The notes below the pieces were generated by a model. It saw nothing but the letters and a program-made list of their open reading frames with translations. It made no database searches and was not told the origin of the DNA. Below are positions 49,725 to 58,941 of a stretch of 64,000 bases of DNA, piece by piece. This DNA is from Kaistia terrae (GTDB lineage: Bacteria; Pseudomonadota; Alphaproteobacteria; Rhizobiales; Kaistiaceae): positions 1-64,000 of the forward strand of contig NZ_JAPKNH010000002.1 in NCBI RefSeq assembly GCF_026344005.1, read 5' to 3'. Each line of letters starts with the position of its first letter. The first letter of the stretch is position 1. A program made the position numbers and the translations under genes.

Positions 49725-50146
49725 GCGCGCCCCTGACCCACCTGCTCGATATCCTGATTCCCGGCGACGGCACCTTTCCGCGGCCAAGCCAGCTCGATCT
49801 GGCTGAAGCCATGACGATCCACGAGCGCTTTGGCGCCATGGCTGCCCGCATGGTCGAGGCGCTTCCGGCCACCTTCGACGCGATGCCGAAGGACGAGCAG
49901 GTGGAAAGCATCCGGCACATCGAGGCCGACGCTGCTTCGACCTTCGACCCGTTCATGGTGGCGCTCTACAGCCTCTATTACGTTCATCCGCAGGTGCTCG
50001 CCGCTGTCGAGGAAACCTCGGGCTATGCGGCGCGCGCCCCGCAGCCGGACGGGTATTCGCTCAAACCCTTTGATCCCGCGATCCTTGCCATCCCCGCCGC
50101 GCGCGGACCGCAATATCGCGACGCCGGCACGGGAAGCTCCACATGA
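49721..50146 (+). CDS. Small subunit of GMC dehydrogenase (gluconate 2-dehydrogenase subunit 3-like)
   Basis: A 141-residue protein encoded between the GMC gene and an SDR gene with four-base overlaps on both sides. It contains LLDILIPGDGTFPRPSQLDL, then FMVALYSLYYVHPQVLAAV and SGYAARAPQPDGYSLKPFD, the order seen in gluconate 2-dehydrogenase subunit 3-like partners. The usual Tat signal of that subunit is absent, implying either cytosolic location or that the pair does not depend on Tat. It presumably stabilises the flavoprotein. Confidence 0.78.
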   Translation: MSAPLTHLLDILIPGDGTFPRPSQLDLAEAMTIHERFGAMAARMVEALPATFDAMPKDEQVESIRHIEADAASTFDPFMVALYSLYYVHPQVLAAVEETSGYAARAPQPDGYSLKPFDPAILAIPAARGPQYRDAGTGSST

Positions 50147-50916
50147 TCCGCGATACAGGCCGCCATTCCGGCAAGAGCGTCCTCGTCACCGGAGGCGCCA
50201 GCGGCATCGGCCTCGGCATCGTCGAGCGTTTTCTGGGCGAGGGAGCTTCGGTTGCGGTGCTCGATCTTGCCAAGGTCGAGCGCGAGGGTGTTGGCGACCG
50301 CTTCCTGAGCCTTGTCGGCGACGCCACCGACGAGAAGACCGTCGACCATGCCGTCGCCAAGACGGCGGCGACATTCGGCGGCCTCGACGTGATGGTCTGC
50401 AATGCAGGCGTCATCGCCGTCGGCCCCGTCGTCGACATGACGCTCGCCGAATGGCAGCGGGTGGTCGGCATCAATGTCGACAGCGTGTTCCTCGGCTCGC
50501 GCGCCGCGGCGCGCCAGATGATCGCGCAGGGCCGTGGCGGAGTCATCATCAATGCCGCCTCTGGCGCCGGCCGGCGCGGCGTGCCGAACCTCTCGCATTA
50601 CTGCGCCTCGAAGGCGGCGATCATCATGCTGACGCAGTCGCTGGCGGTGGAACTCGCCCCGCACAGGATCCGCGCCAACACCTATGTGCCCGGACATATC
50701 GAGACGCCGTTCTGGGGCGAAATTGCTTCCGGCTTCGCCAAGGTCACGGGCAAGTCGCCGGATGCGGTAATTGAAGGGTTTCGCGCCACCGTCCCGTGGG
50801 GGCGTTTCGGAACGCCCGACGATGTCGCCGCCACCGTCTCCTGGCTTGCCAGCGACGATGCGGAATATGTCAGCGGCCAGGCCATCGCCATGAACGGCGC
50901 CGAATTTCCTTTCTGA
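50143..50916 (+). CDS. Short-chain dehydrogenase/reductase
   Basis: A 257-residue classical SDR with SVLVTGGASGIGLGI (NAD(P) loop), the CNAGVIAV motif, a catalytic Ser in IINAASGAGRRG, Tyr-x-x-x-Lys in HYCASK and a C-terminal YVSGQAIAMNGAEFPF. It overlaps the small-subunit gene by four bases. Between two GMC oxidoreductases it probably oxidises the same intermediate or its product. Substrate unknown. Confidence 0.93.
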   Translation: MIRDTGRHSGKSVLVTGGASGIGLGIVERFLGEGASVAVLDLAKVEREGVGDRFLSLVGDATDEKTVDHAVAKTAATFGGLDVMVCNAGVIAVGPVVDMTLAEWQRVVGINVDSVFLGSRAAARQMIAQGRGGVIINAASGAGRRGVPNLSHYCASKAAIIMLTQSLAVELAPHRIRANTYVPGHIETPFWGEIASGFAKVTGKSPDAVIEGFRATVPWGRFGTPDDVAATVSWLASDDAEYVSGQAIAMNGAEFPF

Positions 50917-50929
50917 GCAGGCGAGCGGA

Positions 50930-52558
50930 ATGACCGAGAGCTTCGACTACATCATCGTGGGCGCCGGATCCGCCGGCTGCGTACTGGCCAACCGGCTTTC
51001 GGAAGACGGCCGCCATTCCGTGCTGCTGCTGGAGGCGGGCGGCAAGGACAGCAATCCGCTGATCAAGGTGCCGATGGTTTCCGGCCTGATCTATTTCTGG
51101 AAGTCGATCAACTGGAACTACGCGACGACGCCGCAGCCACACCTCGAAGGCCGCGCGATCAACTGGCCGCGCGGAAAAGTGCTGGGCGGTTCGTCCTCGA
51201 TCAACGGCATGATGTATATGCGCGGCCACCGCGCCGACTATGACGGGTGGGGCAATCGGGGTCTGCCGGGTTGGAGCTATGCCGACATCCTTCCCTATTT
51301 CCGCCGCTCGGAAGGCCATCTGGAACGTTCGGCCGATGCCTATCATGGCACCGGGGGGCCGCTGGCCGTCATCAAGGCCAAGGGCGAGAATCCGCTCTAT
51401 GGCGAATTCCTGAAGGCGGGAATTGGCGAGGGATTCGTCGCCAACGACGATTTCAACGGACCCGACCAAGAAGGCCTCGGCCTCTATGATTTCAACATCC
51501 GCAACGGCCGGCGCGAAAGCACGGCGACGGCCTTTCTTCGACCAGCGCGGGGGCGCGCGAACCTGACCGTCTGGACCCGGGCGCTGGCGACCAAAATCGT
51601 CCTTGAGAATGGCCGCGCCACCGGACTGGAGCTTTCACGCGACGGACAGGCCATGTCCGTTTCGGCAAAGCGCGAGGTGATCCTGTCGGGCGGCGCCATC
51701 AACTCGCCGCAACTGCTGCAGCTTTCGGGCATCGGTGATCCGGCGGCTCTGAAGCACGTTGGCATCGAGCCGCGTGTCGACAACCCGGAGGTCGGCCGCA
51801 ATCTGCAGGATCATCTTGGCGTCTATCTGAAATATCGCTGCAAGGAGCCGATCACCCTCTATTCGATGTTCCGGCCCGACCGCGCCGCCTTGGCCGGCCT
51901 GCAGGCCCTGCTGTTCGGCAAGGGGCCGGCGACGTCGATCCCGCTCGAAGCCGGCGGTTTCCTGAAGACCCGGCCCGAACTCGACATTCCCGACATCCAC
52001 ATCACCTTCGTCCCCGGCCTCAATCTGGAGACGACGCGGGCGGGCCAGGGGCAGCACGGCTATCTGATCAATTTCTACCAGCTCCGGCCGGAAAGCCGGG
52101 GCGAAGTCCGGATCGCCAGCGCCGATCCGACCCAGCCGCCAACCATCGATCCCAACTATCTCGACGCCAGCGCCGACCGCCGGTGCATGCGCGACGGCGT
52201 CCGTCTTGCCCAGCGGATCGGCGCCAATCCGGTCCTCGCCCGCCACGATGCCGGCGCGATTTCCCCGCTGGCGGCCGACCTTGCCGATGACGATGCCATC
52301 GACGCCTGGGTGCGGGCCGGCGCCAACACGATCTTCCATCCCGTCGGCACCTGCCGCATGGGCGGCGACGAACGCTCGGTGGTCGATGCCGAGTTGAAGG
52401 TGCGCGGCGTCATGGGCCTTCGCGTCGTCGATGCTTCGGTGATGCCGACCCTCATCGGTGGCAACACCTCGGCTCCCACCATGATGATCGCCGAAAAGGC
52501 GGCCGACATGATCCTGGGCCGCCAGCCCTTGCCGCGCGAGACGCGCATCCCGGCCTGA
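50930..52558 (+). CDS. GMC-family oxidoreductase (choline dehydrogenase-like)
   Basis: A 542-residue GMC flavoprotein with [22 protein letters not shown], the second GMC signature [20 protein letters not shown], the [17 protein letters not shown] motif and the C-terminal active-site region [13 protein letters not shown]...[20 protein letters not shown]. It oxidises a primary or secondary alcohol to aldehyde or ketone. It is not related to the preceding GMC gene's Fe-S subfamily. Without choline or betaine genes nearby, choline as substrate is unlikely. Confidence 0.93.
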   Translation: MTESFDYIIVGAGSAGCVLANRLSEDGRHSVLLLEAGGKDSNPLIKVPMVSGLIYFWKSINWNYATTPQPHLEGRAINWPRGKVLGGSSSINGMMYMRGHRADYDGWGNRGLPGWSYADILPYFRRSEGHLERSADAYHGTGGPLAVIKAKGENPLYGEFLKAGIGEGFVANDDFNGPDQEGLGLYDFNIRNGRRESTATAFLRPARGRANLTVWTRALATKIVLENGRATGLELSRDGQAMSVSAKREVILSGGAINSPQLLQLSGIGDPAALKHVGIEPRVDNPEVGRNLQDHLGVYLKYRCKEPITLYSMFRPDRAALAGLQALLFGKGPATSIPLEAGGFLKTRPELDIPDIHITFVPGLNLETTRAGQGQHGYLINFYQLRPESRGEVRIASADPTQPPTIDPNYLDASADRRCMRDGVRLAQRIGANPVLARHDAGAISPLAADLADDDAIDAWVRAGANTIFHPVGTCRMGGDERSVVDAELKVRGVMGLRVVDASVMPTLIGGNTSAPTMMIAEKAADMILGRQPLPRETRIPA

Positions 52559-52629
52559 GGCCGCATCGCCCTCTCGCGCACCGGGCGTCGGGAGGGCCCA
52601 TTTCCTCCGCAGAAGATGGATTGCATGCC

Positions 52630-53376
52630 ATGAAGATCATCGTGCCCGTGAAGCGGGTGGTCGACGCCAACATCAAGATCCGGGTCAAGCCCGATGGGTC
52701 GGGCGTCGAGCTTGCCAATGTGAAGATGGCGATGAACCCGTTCGACGAGATCGCCGTCGAGGAAGCGCTTCGGCTAAAGGAAGCCGGCAAAGCGACGGAA
52801 ATCATCGTCGTGTCGATCGGTAGCGCGACATGCGCCGAAACGATCCGCACCGCACTCGCCATGGGTGCCGATCGCGGCATCCTGGTAAAGGCGGAAGGCC
52901 GGATCGAGCCGCTCGCCGTCGCCAAGCTGCTGAAGGCGATCGTCGCGAAGGAGGAGCCCGGCCTCGTCATCCTCGGCAAACAGGCGATCGATGACGACAG
53001 CAACCAGACAGGCCAGATGCTGGCGGCGCTGCTCGACTGGCCGCAGGGCACGTTTGCCTCCAGGGTCGCCGTCGATGGTGAGCACGTCGAGGTGACGCGC
53101 GAAGTCGATGGCGGCCTGCAGACGGTGCGGCTGGCGCTCCCCGCCGTGGTCACGACCGACCTGCGCCTGAACGAACCCCGCTATGCTTCGCTGCCCAACA
53201 TCATGAAGGCGAAGAAGAAACCGCTCGACGAGACCACGTCGGAAGCGCTCGGCGTCGATGCCACGCCGCGGCTGGAAGTGGTGGCGACGCGCGAACCCTC
53301 GGGACGCCAGGCCGGCATCAAGGTCGCCTCGGCGGCCGAACTCGTGGCAAAACTCAAGACGGCAGGAGTCCTCTGA
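52630..53376 (+). CDS. etfB: Electron transfer flavoprotein beta subunit
   Basis: A 248-residue ETF beta subunit. It begins [19 protein letters not shown], has [40 protein letters not shown] and ends with [16 protein letters not shown], all family landmarks. ATG 52630 is used (the frame also opens at an upstream TTG). With the alpha subunit two bases downstream it forms the electron acceptor for the two acyl-CoA dehydrogenases of this cluster. No ETF:quinone oxidoreductase is encoded in the window. Confidence 0.96.
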   Translation: MKIIVPVKRVVDANIKIRVKPDGSGVELANVKMAMNPFDEIAVEEALRLKEAGKATEIIVVSIGSATCAETIRTALAMGADRGILVKAEGRIEPLAVAKLLKAIVAKEEPGLVILGKQAIDDDSNQTGQMLAALLDWPQGTFASRVAVDGEHVEVTREVDGGLQTVRLALPAVVTTDLRLNEPRYASLPNIMKAKKKPLDETTSEALGVDATPRLEVVATREPSGRQAGIKVASAAELVAKLKTAGVL

Positions 53377-53378
53377 CC

Positions 53379-54314
53379 ATGGCAACGCTTCTCATCGCCG
53401 ACCATGACGGCGCAAAGCTGGGCGACGCGACGGCGAAGGCGCTGACGGCGGCAGCCCTTGTCGGCCACCCCGTCGACATTCTCGTCGCCGGAGAGAATGT
53501 CCACGCCATTGCCGAGGCGGCAGCCCGGCTTGACGGCGTCGCCAAGGTGCTCGTTGCCGATGGCGCCACGCTCGCAAACCTGTTGGCCGAGCCGCTGGCC
53601 GAGCTTGTCGTCGGACTTGCCGATCGCTACGCGGTCATCGCCGCCCCGGCTTCGTCCGCGATGAAGAACGCTCTGCCGCGCGTCGCGGCCAAGCTCGACG
53701 TCATGCAGATTTCGGAAGTGACCGCCGTCGTGGCGCCCGACACCTTCGAGCGACCGATCTATGCCGGCAACGCCATCGAGACGGTGCGCTCGCGCGAGCC
53801 GAAGCTGGTCATGACCATTCGGGGCGCCGCTTTCACCGCGACCGCGAGCGGCGACGCCTCAGCCCCGATCGAGGCCATCACCGCACCCGGCGCGAGCGCG
53901 GCATCCCAATTTCTGGGCGCGGATCTCACGACGTCGACCCGGCCGGAACTTGGTTCCGCGCGGATCATCGTCTCGGGGGGGCGTGCGCTCGGCTCGGCGG
54001 AAAAATTCGACGCCGTCCTCGCGCCCCTGGCGGACAAGCTTGGCGCTGCTGTCGGCGCCTCGCGCGCGGCGGTCGATTCCGGCTATGCGCCGAACGATCT
54101 GCAGGTCGGCCAGACGGGCAAGGTCGTGGCGCCCGAACTCTATATTGCGCTCGGCATCTCCGGCGCGATCCAGCATCTCGCCGGCATGAAGGATTCCAAA
54201 ATCATCGTCGCCGTAAACAAAGATCCGGATGCACCGATCTTCCAGATCGCCGATTATGGTCTGGAAGAAGACCTGTTCACGGCGGTGCCGGCGATGTTGG
54301 AAGCGTTGAAATGA
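53379..54314 (+). CDS. etfA: Electron transfer flavoprotein alpha subunit
   Basis: A 311-residue ETF alpha subunit with the N-terminal [20 protein letters not shown] and the C-terminal FAD domain motifs [24 protein letters not shown] and [21 protein letters not shown]. It pairs with the beta subunit encoded just upstream. The ETF genes lie inside the GntR-controlled operon, so they may be a dedicated copy serving the acyl-CoA dehydrogenases and possibly a GMC enzyme. Its stop overlaps the crotonase start (ATGA). Confidence 0.96.
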   Translation: MATLLIADHDGAKLGDATAKALTAAALVGHPVDILVAGENVHAIAEAAARLDGVAKVLVADGATLANLLAEPLAELVVGLADRYAVIAAPASSAMKNALPRVAAKLDVMQISEVTAVVAPDTFERPIYAGNAIETVRSREPKLVMTIRGAAFTATASGDASAPIEAITAPGASAASQFLGADLTTSTRPELGSARIIVSGGRALGSAEKFDAVLAPLADKLGAAVGASRAAVDSGYAPNDLQVGQTGKVVAPELYIALGISGAIQHLAGMKDSKIIVAVNKDPDAPIFQIADYGLEEDLFTAVPAMLEALK

Positions 54315-55108
54315 CGGATGAACGCAGCTTCGCCGGCGGCCAGCTTTGCCTGATCGGGCAGGGGCCGGTCGTGACCCTGGAACTCAGGCAGCCGGAGAAG
54401 CACAACGCCGTCTCGTCCGCCATGTGGCAGGCGCTGCCGGAGGCGGTGGCGGCGATCGAAGCGGATGAGGCCATCCGAGTCGTGCTGGTGCGTGGCGCGG
54501 GAGGGCGGGCCTTCAGCGCCGGCGCCGATATCACCGAATTTGCCAGCGTCTATTCCGATGCGGGCAGGACGGAAGCCTACAATGCGGCGGTGCGGGCAGG
54601 GCAGGCGGCGCTTCGCCATCTTGCCCGTCCGGTGATCGCCGTCATTGACGGCGTCTGCGTGGGCGGGGGCTGCGGTATCGCGCTTGCTTGCGATCTGCGC
54701 TTCGCTTCGACGGCCGCGCGCTTCGCCATCACGCCGGCCCGGCTCGGCCTCGCCTACAGCTATGCCGACACGGCGCAGCTGGTGGAGAAGGTCGGCCCGG
54801 CGCGGGCCAAGGACATTTTGTTCTCCGGCCGCATGCTGCCGGCGGAGGAAGCGCTCGCCATCGGCCTGATCGACCGCATGATCGCGCCGGACGAGCTGAA
54901 CGGCGTCGTCAGCGCCTATGCGCAAGATCTGGCGCTGCTGTCGCAAACCTCCATCCGCGCCGCCAAAGCCATCGTCAACATGCTGGTCGATGACGGTGCC
55001 GCGACACCGAATGAGGCGGCGCAAATCGCCGACGCCAGCTTCACCGGCCCGGATTTCCAGGAAGGGTTTCGCGCTTTCAGCGAGAAGCGCAAGCCGAACT
55101 TCCGCTGA
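54311..55108 (+). CDS. Enoyl-CoA hydratase/isomerase (crotonase)
   Basis: A 265-residue crotonase-fold enzyme with the oxyanion-hole segments RAFSAGADITEFAS and GVCVGGGCGIALACDLRFAS and the ITPARLGLAYSYADTAQL region where crotonases carry their catalytic Glu, here Leu/Ala-Tyr-Ser, so classical hydration is not assured. A C-terminal PDFQEGFRAFSEKRKPNF is typical. It probably acts on an enoyl-CoA or 3-hydroxyacyl-CoA of the pathway. It is the last gene of the operon that begins at 42592. Confidence 0.9.
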   Translation: MTDERSFAGGQLCLIGQGPVVTLELRQPEKHNAVSSAMWQALPEAVAAIEADEAIRVVLVRGAGGRAFSAGADITEFASVYSDAGRTEAYNAAVRAGQAALRHLARPVIAVIDGVCVGGGCGIALACDLRFASTAARFAITPARLGLAYSYADTAQLVEKVGPARAKDILFSGRMLPAEEALAIGLIDRMIAPDELNGVVSAYAQDLALLSQTSIRAAKAIVNMLVDDGAATPNEAAQIADASFTGPDFQEGFRAFSEKRKPNFR

Positions 55109-55221
55109 GCGCGGATGCGATCCGTTTGGGCGACAGTCGATCCTCGCTACAGGACGCGGGACGCGCGCGCCCGACGTGGCCCGACGGGGCGTCTGGGCAG
55201 GCGGGACAGCTGGTTCGCGGG

Positions 55222-55250
55222 TTGACAAAGACATTTGTCCGGACAAATAC
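55222..55250 (+). promoter_or_regulatory. Promoter with GntR operator copy 6
   Basis: TTGACA (55222-55227) is followed by a 17-base spacer and AAATAC as the likely -10. The perfect palindrome ATTTGTCCGGACAAAT at 55233-55248 lies between and into both boxes, so repressor binding would block RNA polymerase. It drives the second transporter operon. The rest of the 55109-55340 gap shows nothing else. Confidence 0.85.
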
Positions 55251-55340
55251 TTGACTCCAATGAGGTAAGGCTGTGTCCGTCGGATGGCGTTCCGTCTGGG
55301 TTGCTGGCTTGAAATCTCGATAAAACCAGAGGGAAGCTTC

Positions 55341-56993
55341 ATGACACGCACGTCCGGATTCTGTGCGCGCGCCTCCGTTTCGGCGTTGCTCTCCGTGGGT
55401 CTTTGGCTATCGGCGAGCGCACTGGTCGCCGCTCAGGACCTATCCCCGGTTCCGATCATCAAGGCGGTGCCCTCGGTTCCCCAACAGCTCGACCACCAGA
55501 CGAAATACGAGGGTGAGACCTCCAGCTTCATCGCCAACGAGCAGGCTTCCTCGCTGCTGCAGTTCGATGTCTCCGAGCTGTCGAATGGCGGTTGTGGCCA
55601 GATGCCCAACGTCCAGACCAATCTGCGGCCGAACTTGGCGGAATCCTGGAGCGTTGATCCGGATGGCAAGTTCATCGAGTTCAAGCTGCGCCAGGGCGTC
55701 AAAAGTTCTTTCGGCAACGAGATGACCGCCGAGGACGTCAAATGGAGTCTCGATCGCGGCCTGAAGCAGTCGAGCGTCCTGCGCTTCCTCGCCTTCGACA
55801 TGAATTCCTATCGCAAGGATGACCCGGTCGAGATCGTCGATCCGAAGACCATCCGCGTCCATGTCGACAAGACGACGATCTTCGACCTCGTGATCTTCCA
55901 CTGGAGCCAGTTCCAGATCTACGACAGCAAGGAAGTGTTGAGCCACGCGACCGCGGAGGATCCGCTGGCTGCGGTTTGGCTCGCCAAGAATTCCGCCGAT
56001 TTCGGTCCGTGGGTGATCACCGAGCAGGGCTTTGTCCCCGGCAATCGCATAACCATGTTGCCGAACCCGAATTTTTGGGACACCGCCCATCGCGGCAATG
56101 GCAATAGCCTCATCGTGCTGGGCGTGCCGGAAAGCGCTACCCGCTCGCAGCTCTTGCGCAGCGGCGAGATCGACTTCGCCGCTCTGCTGCCGTTCCAGGA
56201 ATATGCCGAGCTGAAGGACAGCGACACGGTCGATGTCGTCAATTGCGTCAGCGGCGCGCGCGACACCCTGCTTCTGAACTACAAGGACGAACGGCTGGCC
56301 AACCCGCTGGTACGGCAGGCGATTTCCTATGCGATCGATCGCAATGCCCTCGTGCAGGGTGTGTTCAAGGGCTTCGGTAAGCCGGCCGTTTCCGGCATCC
56401 ACGCCGATTACGGCGTCGAGGGTCTGAAGCCCTACATCGGCTATGATCTCGACAAGGCGAAGAAGCTGATGGCCGAAGCCGGCTATGCCGATGGTTTCGC
56501 GATCAAGCTGACGATCAGCCCGACCCGTCCTGGCTCGCATGCCGAACAGGAGGCCGTGTTCCTTGCGGATATGCTGCGCCAGATCGGTATCGCCGCCGAG
56601 ATCGAGCTCGTCGCCAGCGGCAGCACCTTCTCCGAGCGCTTCTTCAAGGGCGACTATGACGCCATGCTCTATCTCGAGCTGCCGGCCTTCGCCGACCCGT
56701 TCTACAGCCTCAACCTGATGAACCATGGCAGCTCGTTCCAGAACTCGTTCAAATACGCCAACAAGCGTTACGACGAGCTGGTCACCGAGGGCCTGCACCT
56801 CAAGGCCGAGGACACGGCGCGCCGGCAGGCGATCCTCGTCGAGCTGTCCGAGATCATGGCCGAGAACCCGCCGCAGATTTACCTGGTCGATACGGGCATC
56901 CCGCTTGCCCGCAGCAAGAAGGTCGCGGGCTGGGAAATCCAGCTGCACAATGGAGGCAACATCACCGCCTACAAGCTGAAGAAGACCGAGTAG
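55341..56993 (+). CDS. Peptide-type ABC transporter substrate-binding protein (SBP_bac_5)
   Basis: A 550-residue exported binding protein. The signal peptide covers residues ~1-33 (cleavage after LVAA). It contains KFIEFKLRQGVKSSFGNEMTAEDVKWSLDRGL, YDLDKAKKLMAEAGYADG and the C-terminal ILVELSEIMAENPPQIYLVDTG of SBP_bac_5 proteins. GAGGGAA precedes ATG 55341. It heads the second transporter operon of the regulon and is clearly not a duplicate of the protein at 42592, so a second, chemically different ligand is likely. Confidence 0.93.
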   Translation: MTRTSGFCARASVSALLSVGLWLSASALVAAQDLSPVPIIKAVPSVPQQLDHQTKYEGETSSFIANEQASSLLQFDVSELSNGGCGQMPNVQTNLRPNLAESWSVDPDGKFIEFKLRQGVKSSFGNEMTAEDVKWSLDRGLKQSSVLRFLAFDMNSYRKDDPVEIVDPKTIRVHVDKTTIFDLVIFHWSQFQIYDSKEVLSHATAEDPLAAVWLAKNSADFGPWVITEQGFVPGNRITMLPNPNFWDTAHRGNGNSLIVLGVPESATRSQLLRSGEIDFAALLPFQEYAELKDSDTVDVVNCVSGARDTLLLNYKDERLANPLVRQAISYAIDRNALVQGVFKGFGKPAVSGIHADYGVEGLKPYIGYDLDKAKKLMAEAGYADGFAIKLTISPTRPGSHAEQEAVFLADMLRQIGIAAEIELVASGSTFSERFFKGDYDAMLYLELPAFADPFYSLNLMNHGSSFQNSFKYANKRYDELVTEGLHLKAEDTARRQAILVELSEIMAENPPQIYLVDTGIPLARSKKVAGWEIQLHNGGNITAYKLKKTE

Positions 56994-57014
56994 ACGCGGG
57001 TTTTGGATCAGCCC

Positions 57015-58118
57015 ATGTCCACCACCAATACCGAAGCCGGAGACGCTCCGTCGCCGGCTTCCACCGAACTCATGGCACCGGCCGTCGGCGCGCCGCGCCG
57101 GCGCCGCGCTTTCTGGGGCCTCGTGGCGAAGCGGCTTGCCTTCATCCCGCTCGCCTTGTTCGCCGTGATCACCATCTCGTTCCTGCTGGTCAGCATCATG
57201 CCGGGCGACCCGGCGCTGGCGATCCTGGGCTCGACGGCGAATGAGCAGGAAGTGGCGACCGTCCGCAGCCAACTCGGCCTCGATCGCCCGCTGGCCGAGC
57301 GCTATGTGACCTATGTCGGTGGCGTCTTGCAGGGCGATTTCGGCCGCTCCTTCTTCACCGGCCAGCCGATCCGCGACGAGATCGTCAAATACCTGCCCGC
57401 CAGCATCGAACTGGTGGTCATGGCGATCCTGCTGGCGGCCCTTGTCGGCATTTCGATCGGCACGCTGGCCGGCTATTGCCGTGGCCGCGCCCCGGACAAG
57501 GCCGTCCGGGTCGTCATCGCCGGGCTGGAGGCGATACCCGGCTTCCTGGCCGGGCTGCTGCTGATCTTCGCCTTCTTCTACCTCTGGCGGCTGGTGCCGT
57601 CGCCAACGGGGCGGCTCGGCATCGTCAATATCTATCCGCCGACGGTAACGCACTTCCTGCTTATCGATCTCATCCTCGCCGGCGACTGGAACGGACTTCG
57701 CTCGACGTTGCATCGCTCGATGCTGCCGGTGCTGACGCTGGCGCTGGCGGCGATCCCGCTGTTTGCCAAGATCACGCGCACGACGGTCGGCGGGGCGATG
57801 GGCTCGAAGCAGATCCAGTATGCCCGAGCCTGCGGGCTGTCGGAATGGCGGGTGGTTCAATATGCGCTGCTTCAGGCGCGCACGCCGATCCTGACCTACA
57901 CCGCGATGCTGTTCGGGGCGATGGTCGGCGGTTCGGCGATCATCGAGACGATCTTTTCGTGGCAGGGGCTCGGCCAGTGGGGCCTGAAGGCCATCGTCGC
58001 GCTCGATATCCCCGCCATCCAGGGCTTCGTCATCGTTACCGGCTTTTGCACGATGCTGGTTTATCTCGTGCTCGACCTGGTCGTCGCGGCACTCGACCCG
58101 AGGATCCAGCATGGCTAG
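57015..58118 (+). CDS. Dpp/Opp-type ABC transporter permease, DppB-like
   Basis: A 367-residue membrane protein. A proline- and arginine-rich N-terminus of about 40 residues precedes the first membrane segment (FIPLALFAVITISFLLVS). Then come SIMPGDPALAILGS, RYVTYVGGVLQGDFGRSF (DppB-like periplasmic region) and the EAA loop ACGLSEWRVVQYALLQART. ATG 57015 is used; a TTG at 57003 is possible. It forms the channel with the next permease, whose start overlaps its end by eight bases. Confidence 0.92.
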   Translation: MSTTNTEAGDAPSPASTELMAPAVGAPRRRRAFWGLVAKRLAFIPLALFAVITISFLLVSIMPGDPALAILGSTANEQEVATVRSQLGLDRPLAERYVTYVGGVLQGDFGRSFFTGQPIRDEIVKYLPASIELVVMAILLAALVGISIGTLAGYCRGRAPDKAVRVVIAGLEAIPGFLAGLLLIFAFFYLWRLVPSPTGRLGIVNIYPPTVTHFLLIDLILAGDWNGLRSTLHRSMLPVLTLALAAIPLFAKITRTTVGGAMGSKQIQYARACGLSEWRVVQYALLQARTPILTYTAMLFGAMVGGSAIIETIFSWQGLGQWGLKAIVALDIPAIQGFVIVTGFCTMLVYLVLDLVVAALDPRIQHG

Positions 58119-58941
58119 CCTTCTCCTGTCCGCCGCCCCCATGCGTCGCCATGTCGGGCTGGTGGCCGGCGCGCTCTTTCTCGCAGCGTTGCTCCTGGCC
58201 AGCTGGTTCCTGCCGCTGCCCTACGATCCGATTCGCCCCGATGCGACCGCCACGCTGCAGCCGCCCTCGGCGCAGCATTGGTTCGGCACCGACAGCGTCG
58301 GCTTCGACGTGTTTTCCCGCACGATCGCGGCGGCGGGCCGTGACCTGCCGATTGCCTTCGGTGGCGCGCTGGCGGCGGCGCTGATCGGCGTTTTCCTCGG
58401 TCTTCTGGCGACGACCAAGGGACGCGGCAGTGCGCTGCTGATGCGTTCGCTCGACGCCTTCCAGGCGTTTCCGCTGCTCGTGCTGGCCATCGCCATCGTC
58501 ACGCTGACCGGCAATCGGCTCGAGATGGTGATGTTTGCCATCATCATCATCGAGGCGCCGCGTTTTCTGCGGCTGGTCCGCGCCGAGGGTTTGGCGATCC
58601 GCGAGGCGCGCTTTATCGAGGCGGCCGAAGTGATCGGCGCCAAGCCATTGCGCGTGCTGCTGGTACATCTGCTTCCCAACGTTTCCGGCGTGATCGCCGT
58701 CCAGCTTTCGATCGCTACGGCCAGCTCGCTGATGGTGGTCGCTGCGCTCAGCTTTCTCGGCATCGGCGTTTCGCCACCGGATCCCAGCTGGGGGGCGATG
58801 ATCCAGGCCGGCGCGCGGCAGATGACCGGTGGCCAGTGGTGGGTGGCGCTGTTCCCGGGCCTCGCGATCTTCCTGGTCGTGGTGTGCCTCAACCTCGTGG
58901 CCGATGCGCTGGATGTCATCCTGGAAAGGTCGTCCCGATGA
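58111..58941 (+). CDS. Dpp/Opp-type ABC transporter permease, DppC-like
   Basis: A 276-residue membrane protein with the DppC-type periplasmic element GTDSVGFDVFSRTIAAAG and the EAA loop FIEAAEVIGAKPLRVLLVHLLPN, then ALSFLGIGVSPPDPSWGAMI at the C-terminal end. It overlaps the following ATPase gene by ATGA. Complete with its partners, this makes a five-component importer. Confidence 0.92.
   Translation: MASLLLSAAPMRRHVGLVAGALFLAALLLASWFLPLPYDPIRPDATATLQPPSAQHWFGTDSVGFDVFSRTIAAAGRDLPIAFGGALAAALIGVFLGLLATTKGRGSALLMRSLDAFQAFPLLVLAIAIVTLTGNRLEMVMFAIIIIEAPRFLRLVRAEGLAIREARFIEAAEVIGAKPLRVLLVHLLPNVSGVIAVQLSIATASSLMVVAALSFLGIGVSPPDPSWGAMIQAGARQMTGGQWWVALFPGLAIFLVVVCLNLVADALDVILERSSR

Noticed and set aside
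55440-58142. 900-codon open frame on the minus strand opposite a binding protein and permease.
   Set aside because: It is antisense to clearly real ABC-transporter genes; the composition (Asp/Arg/Gln/His-rich, no domain) is the usual high-GC shadow pattern.
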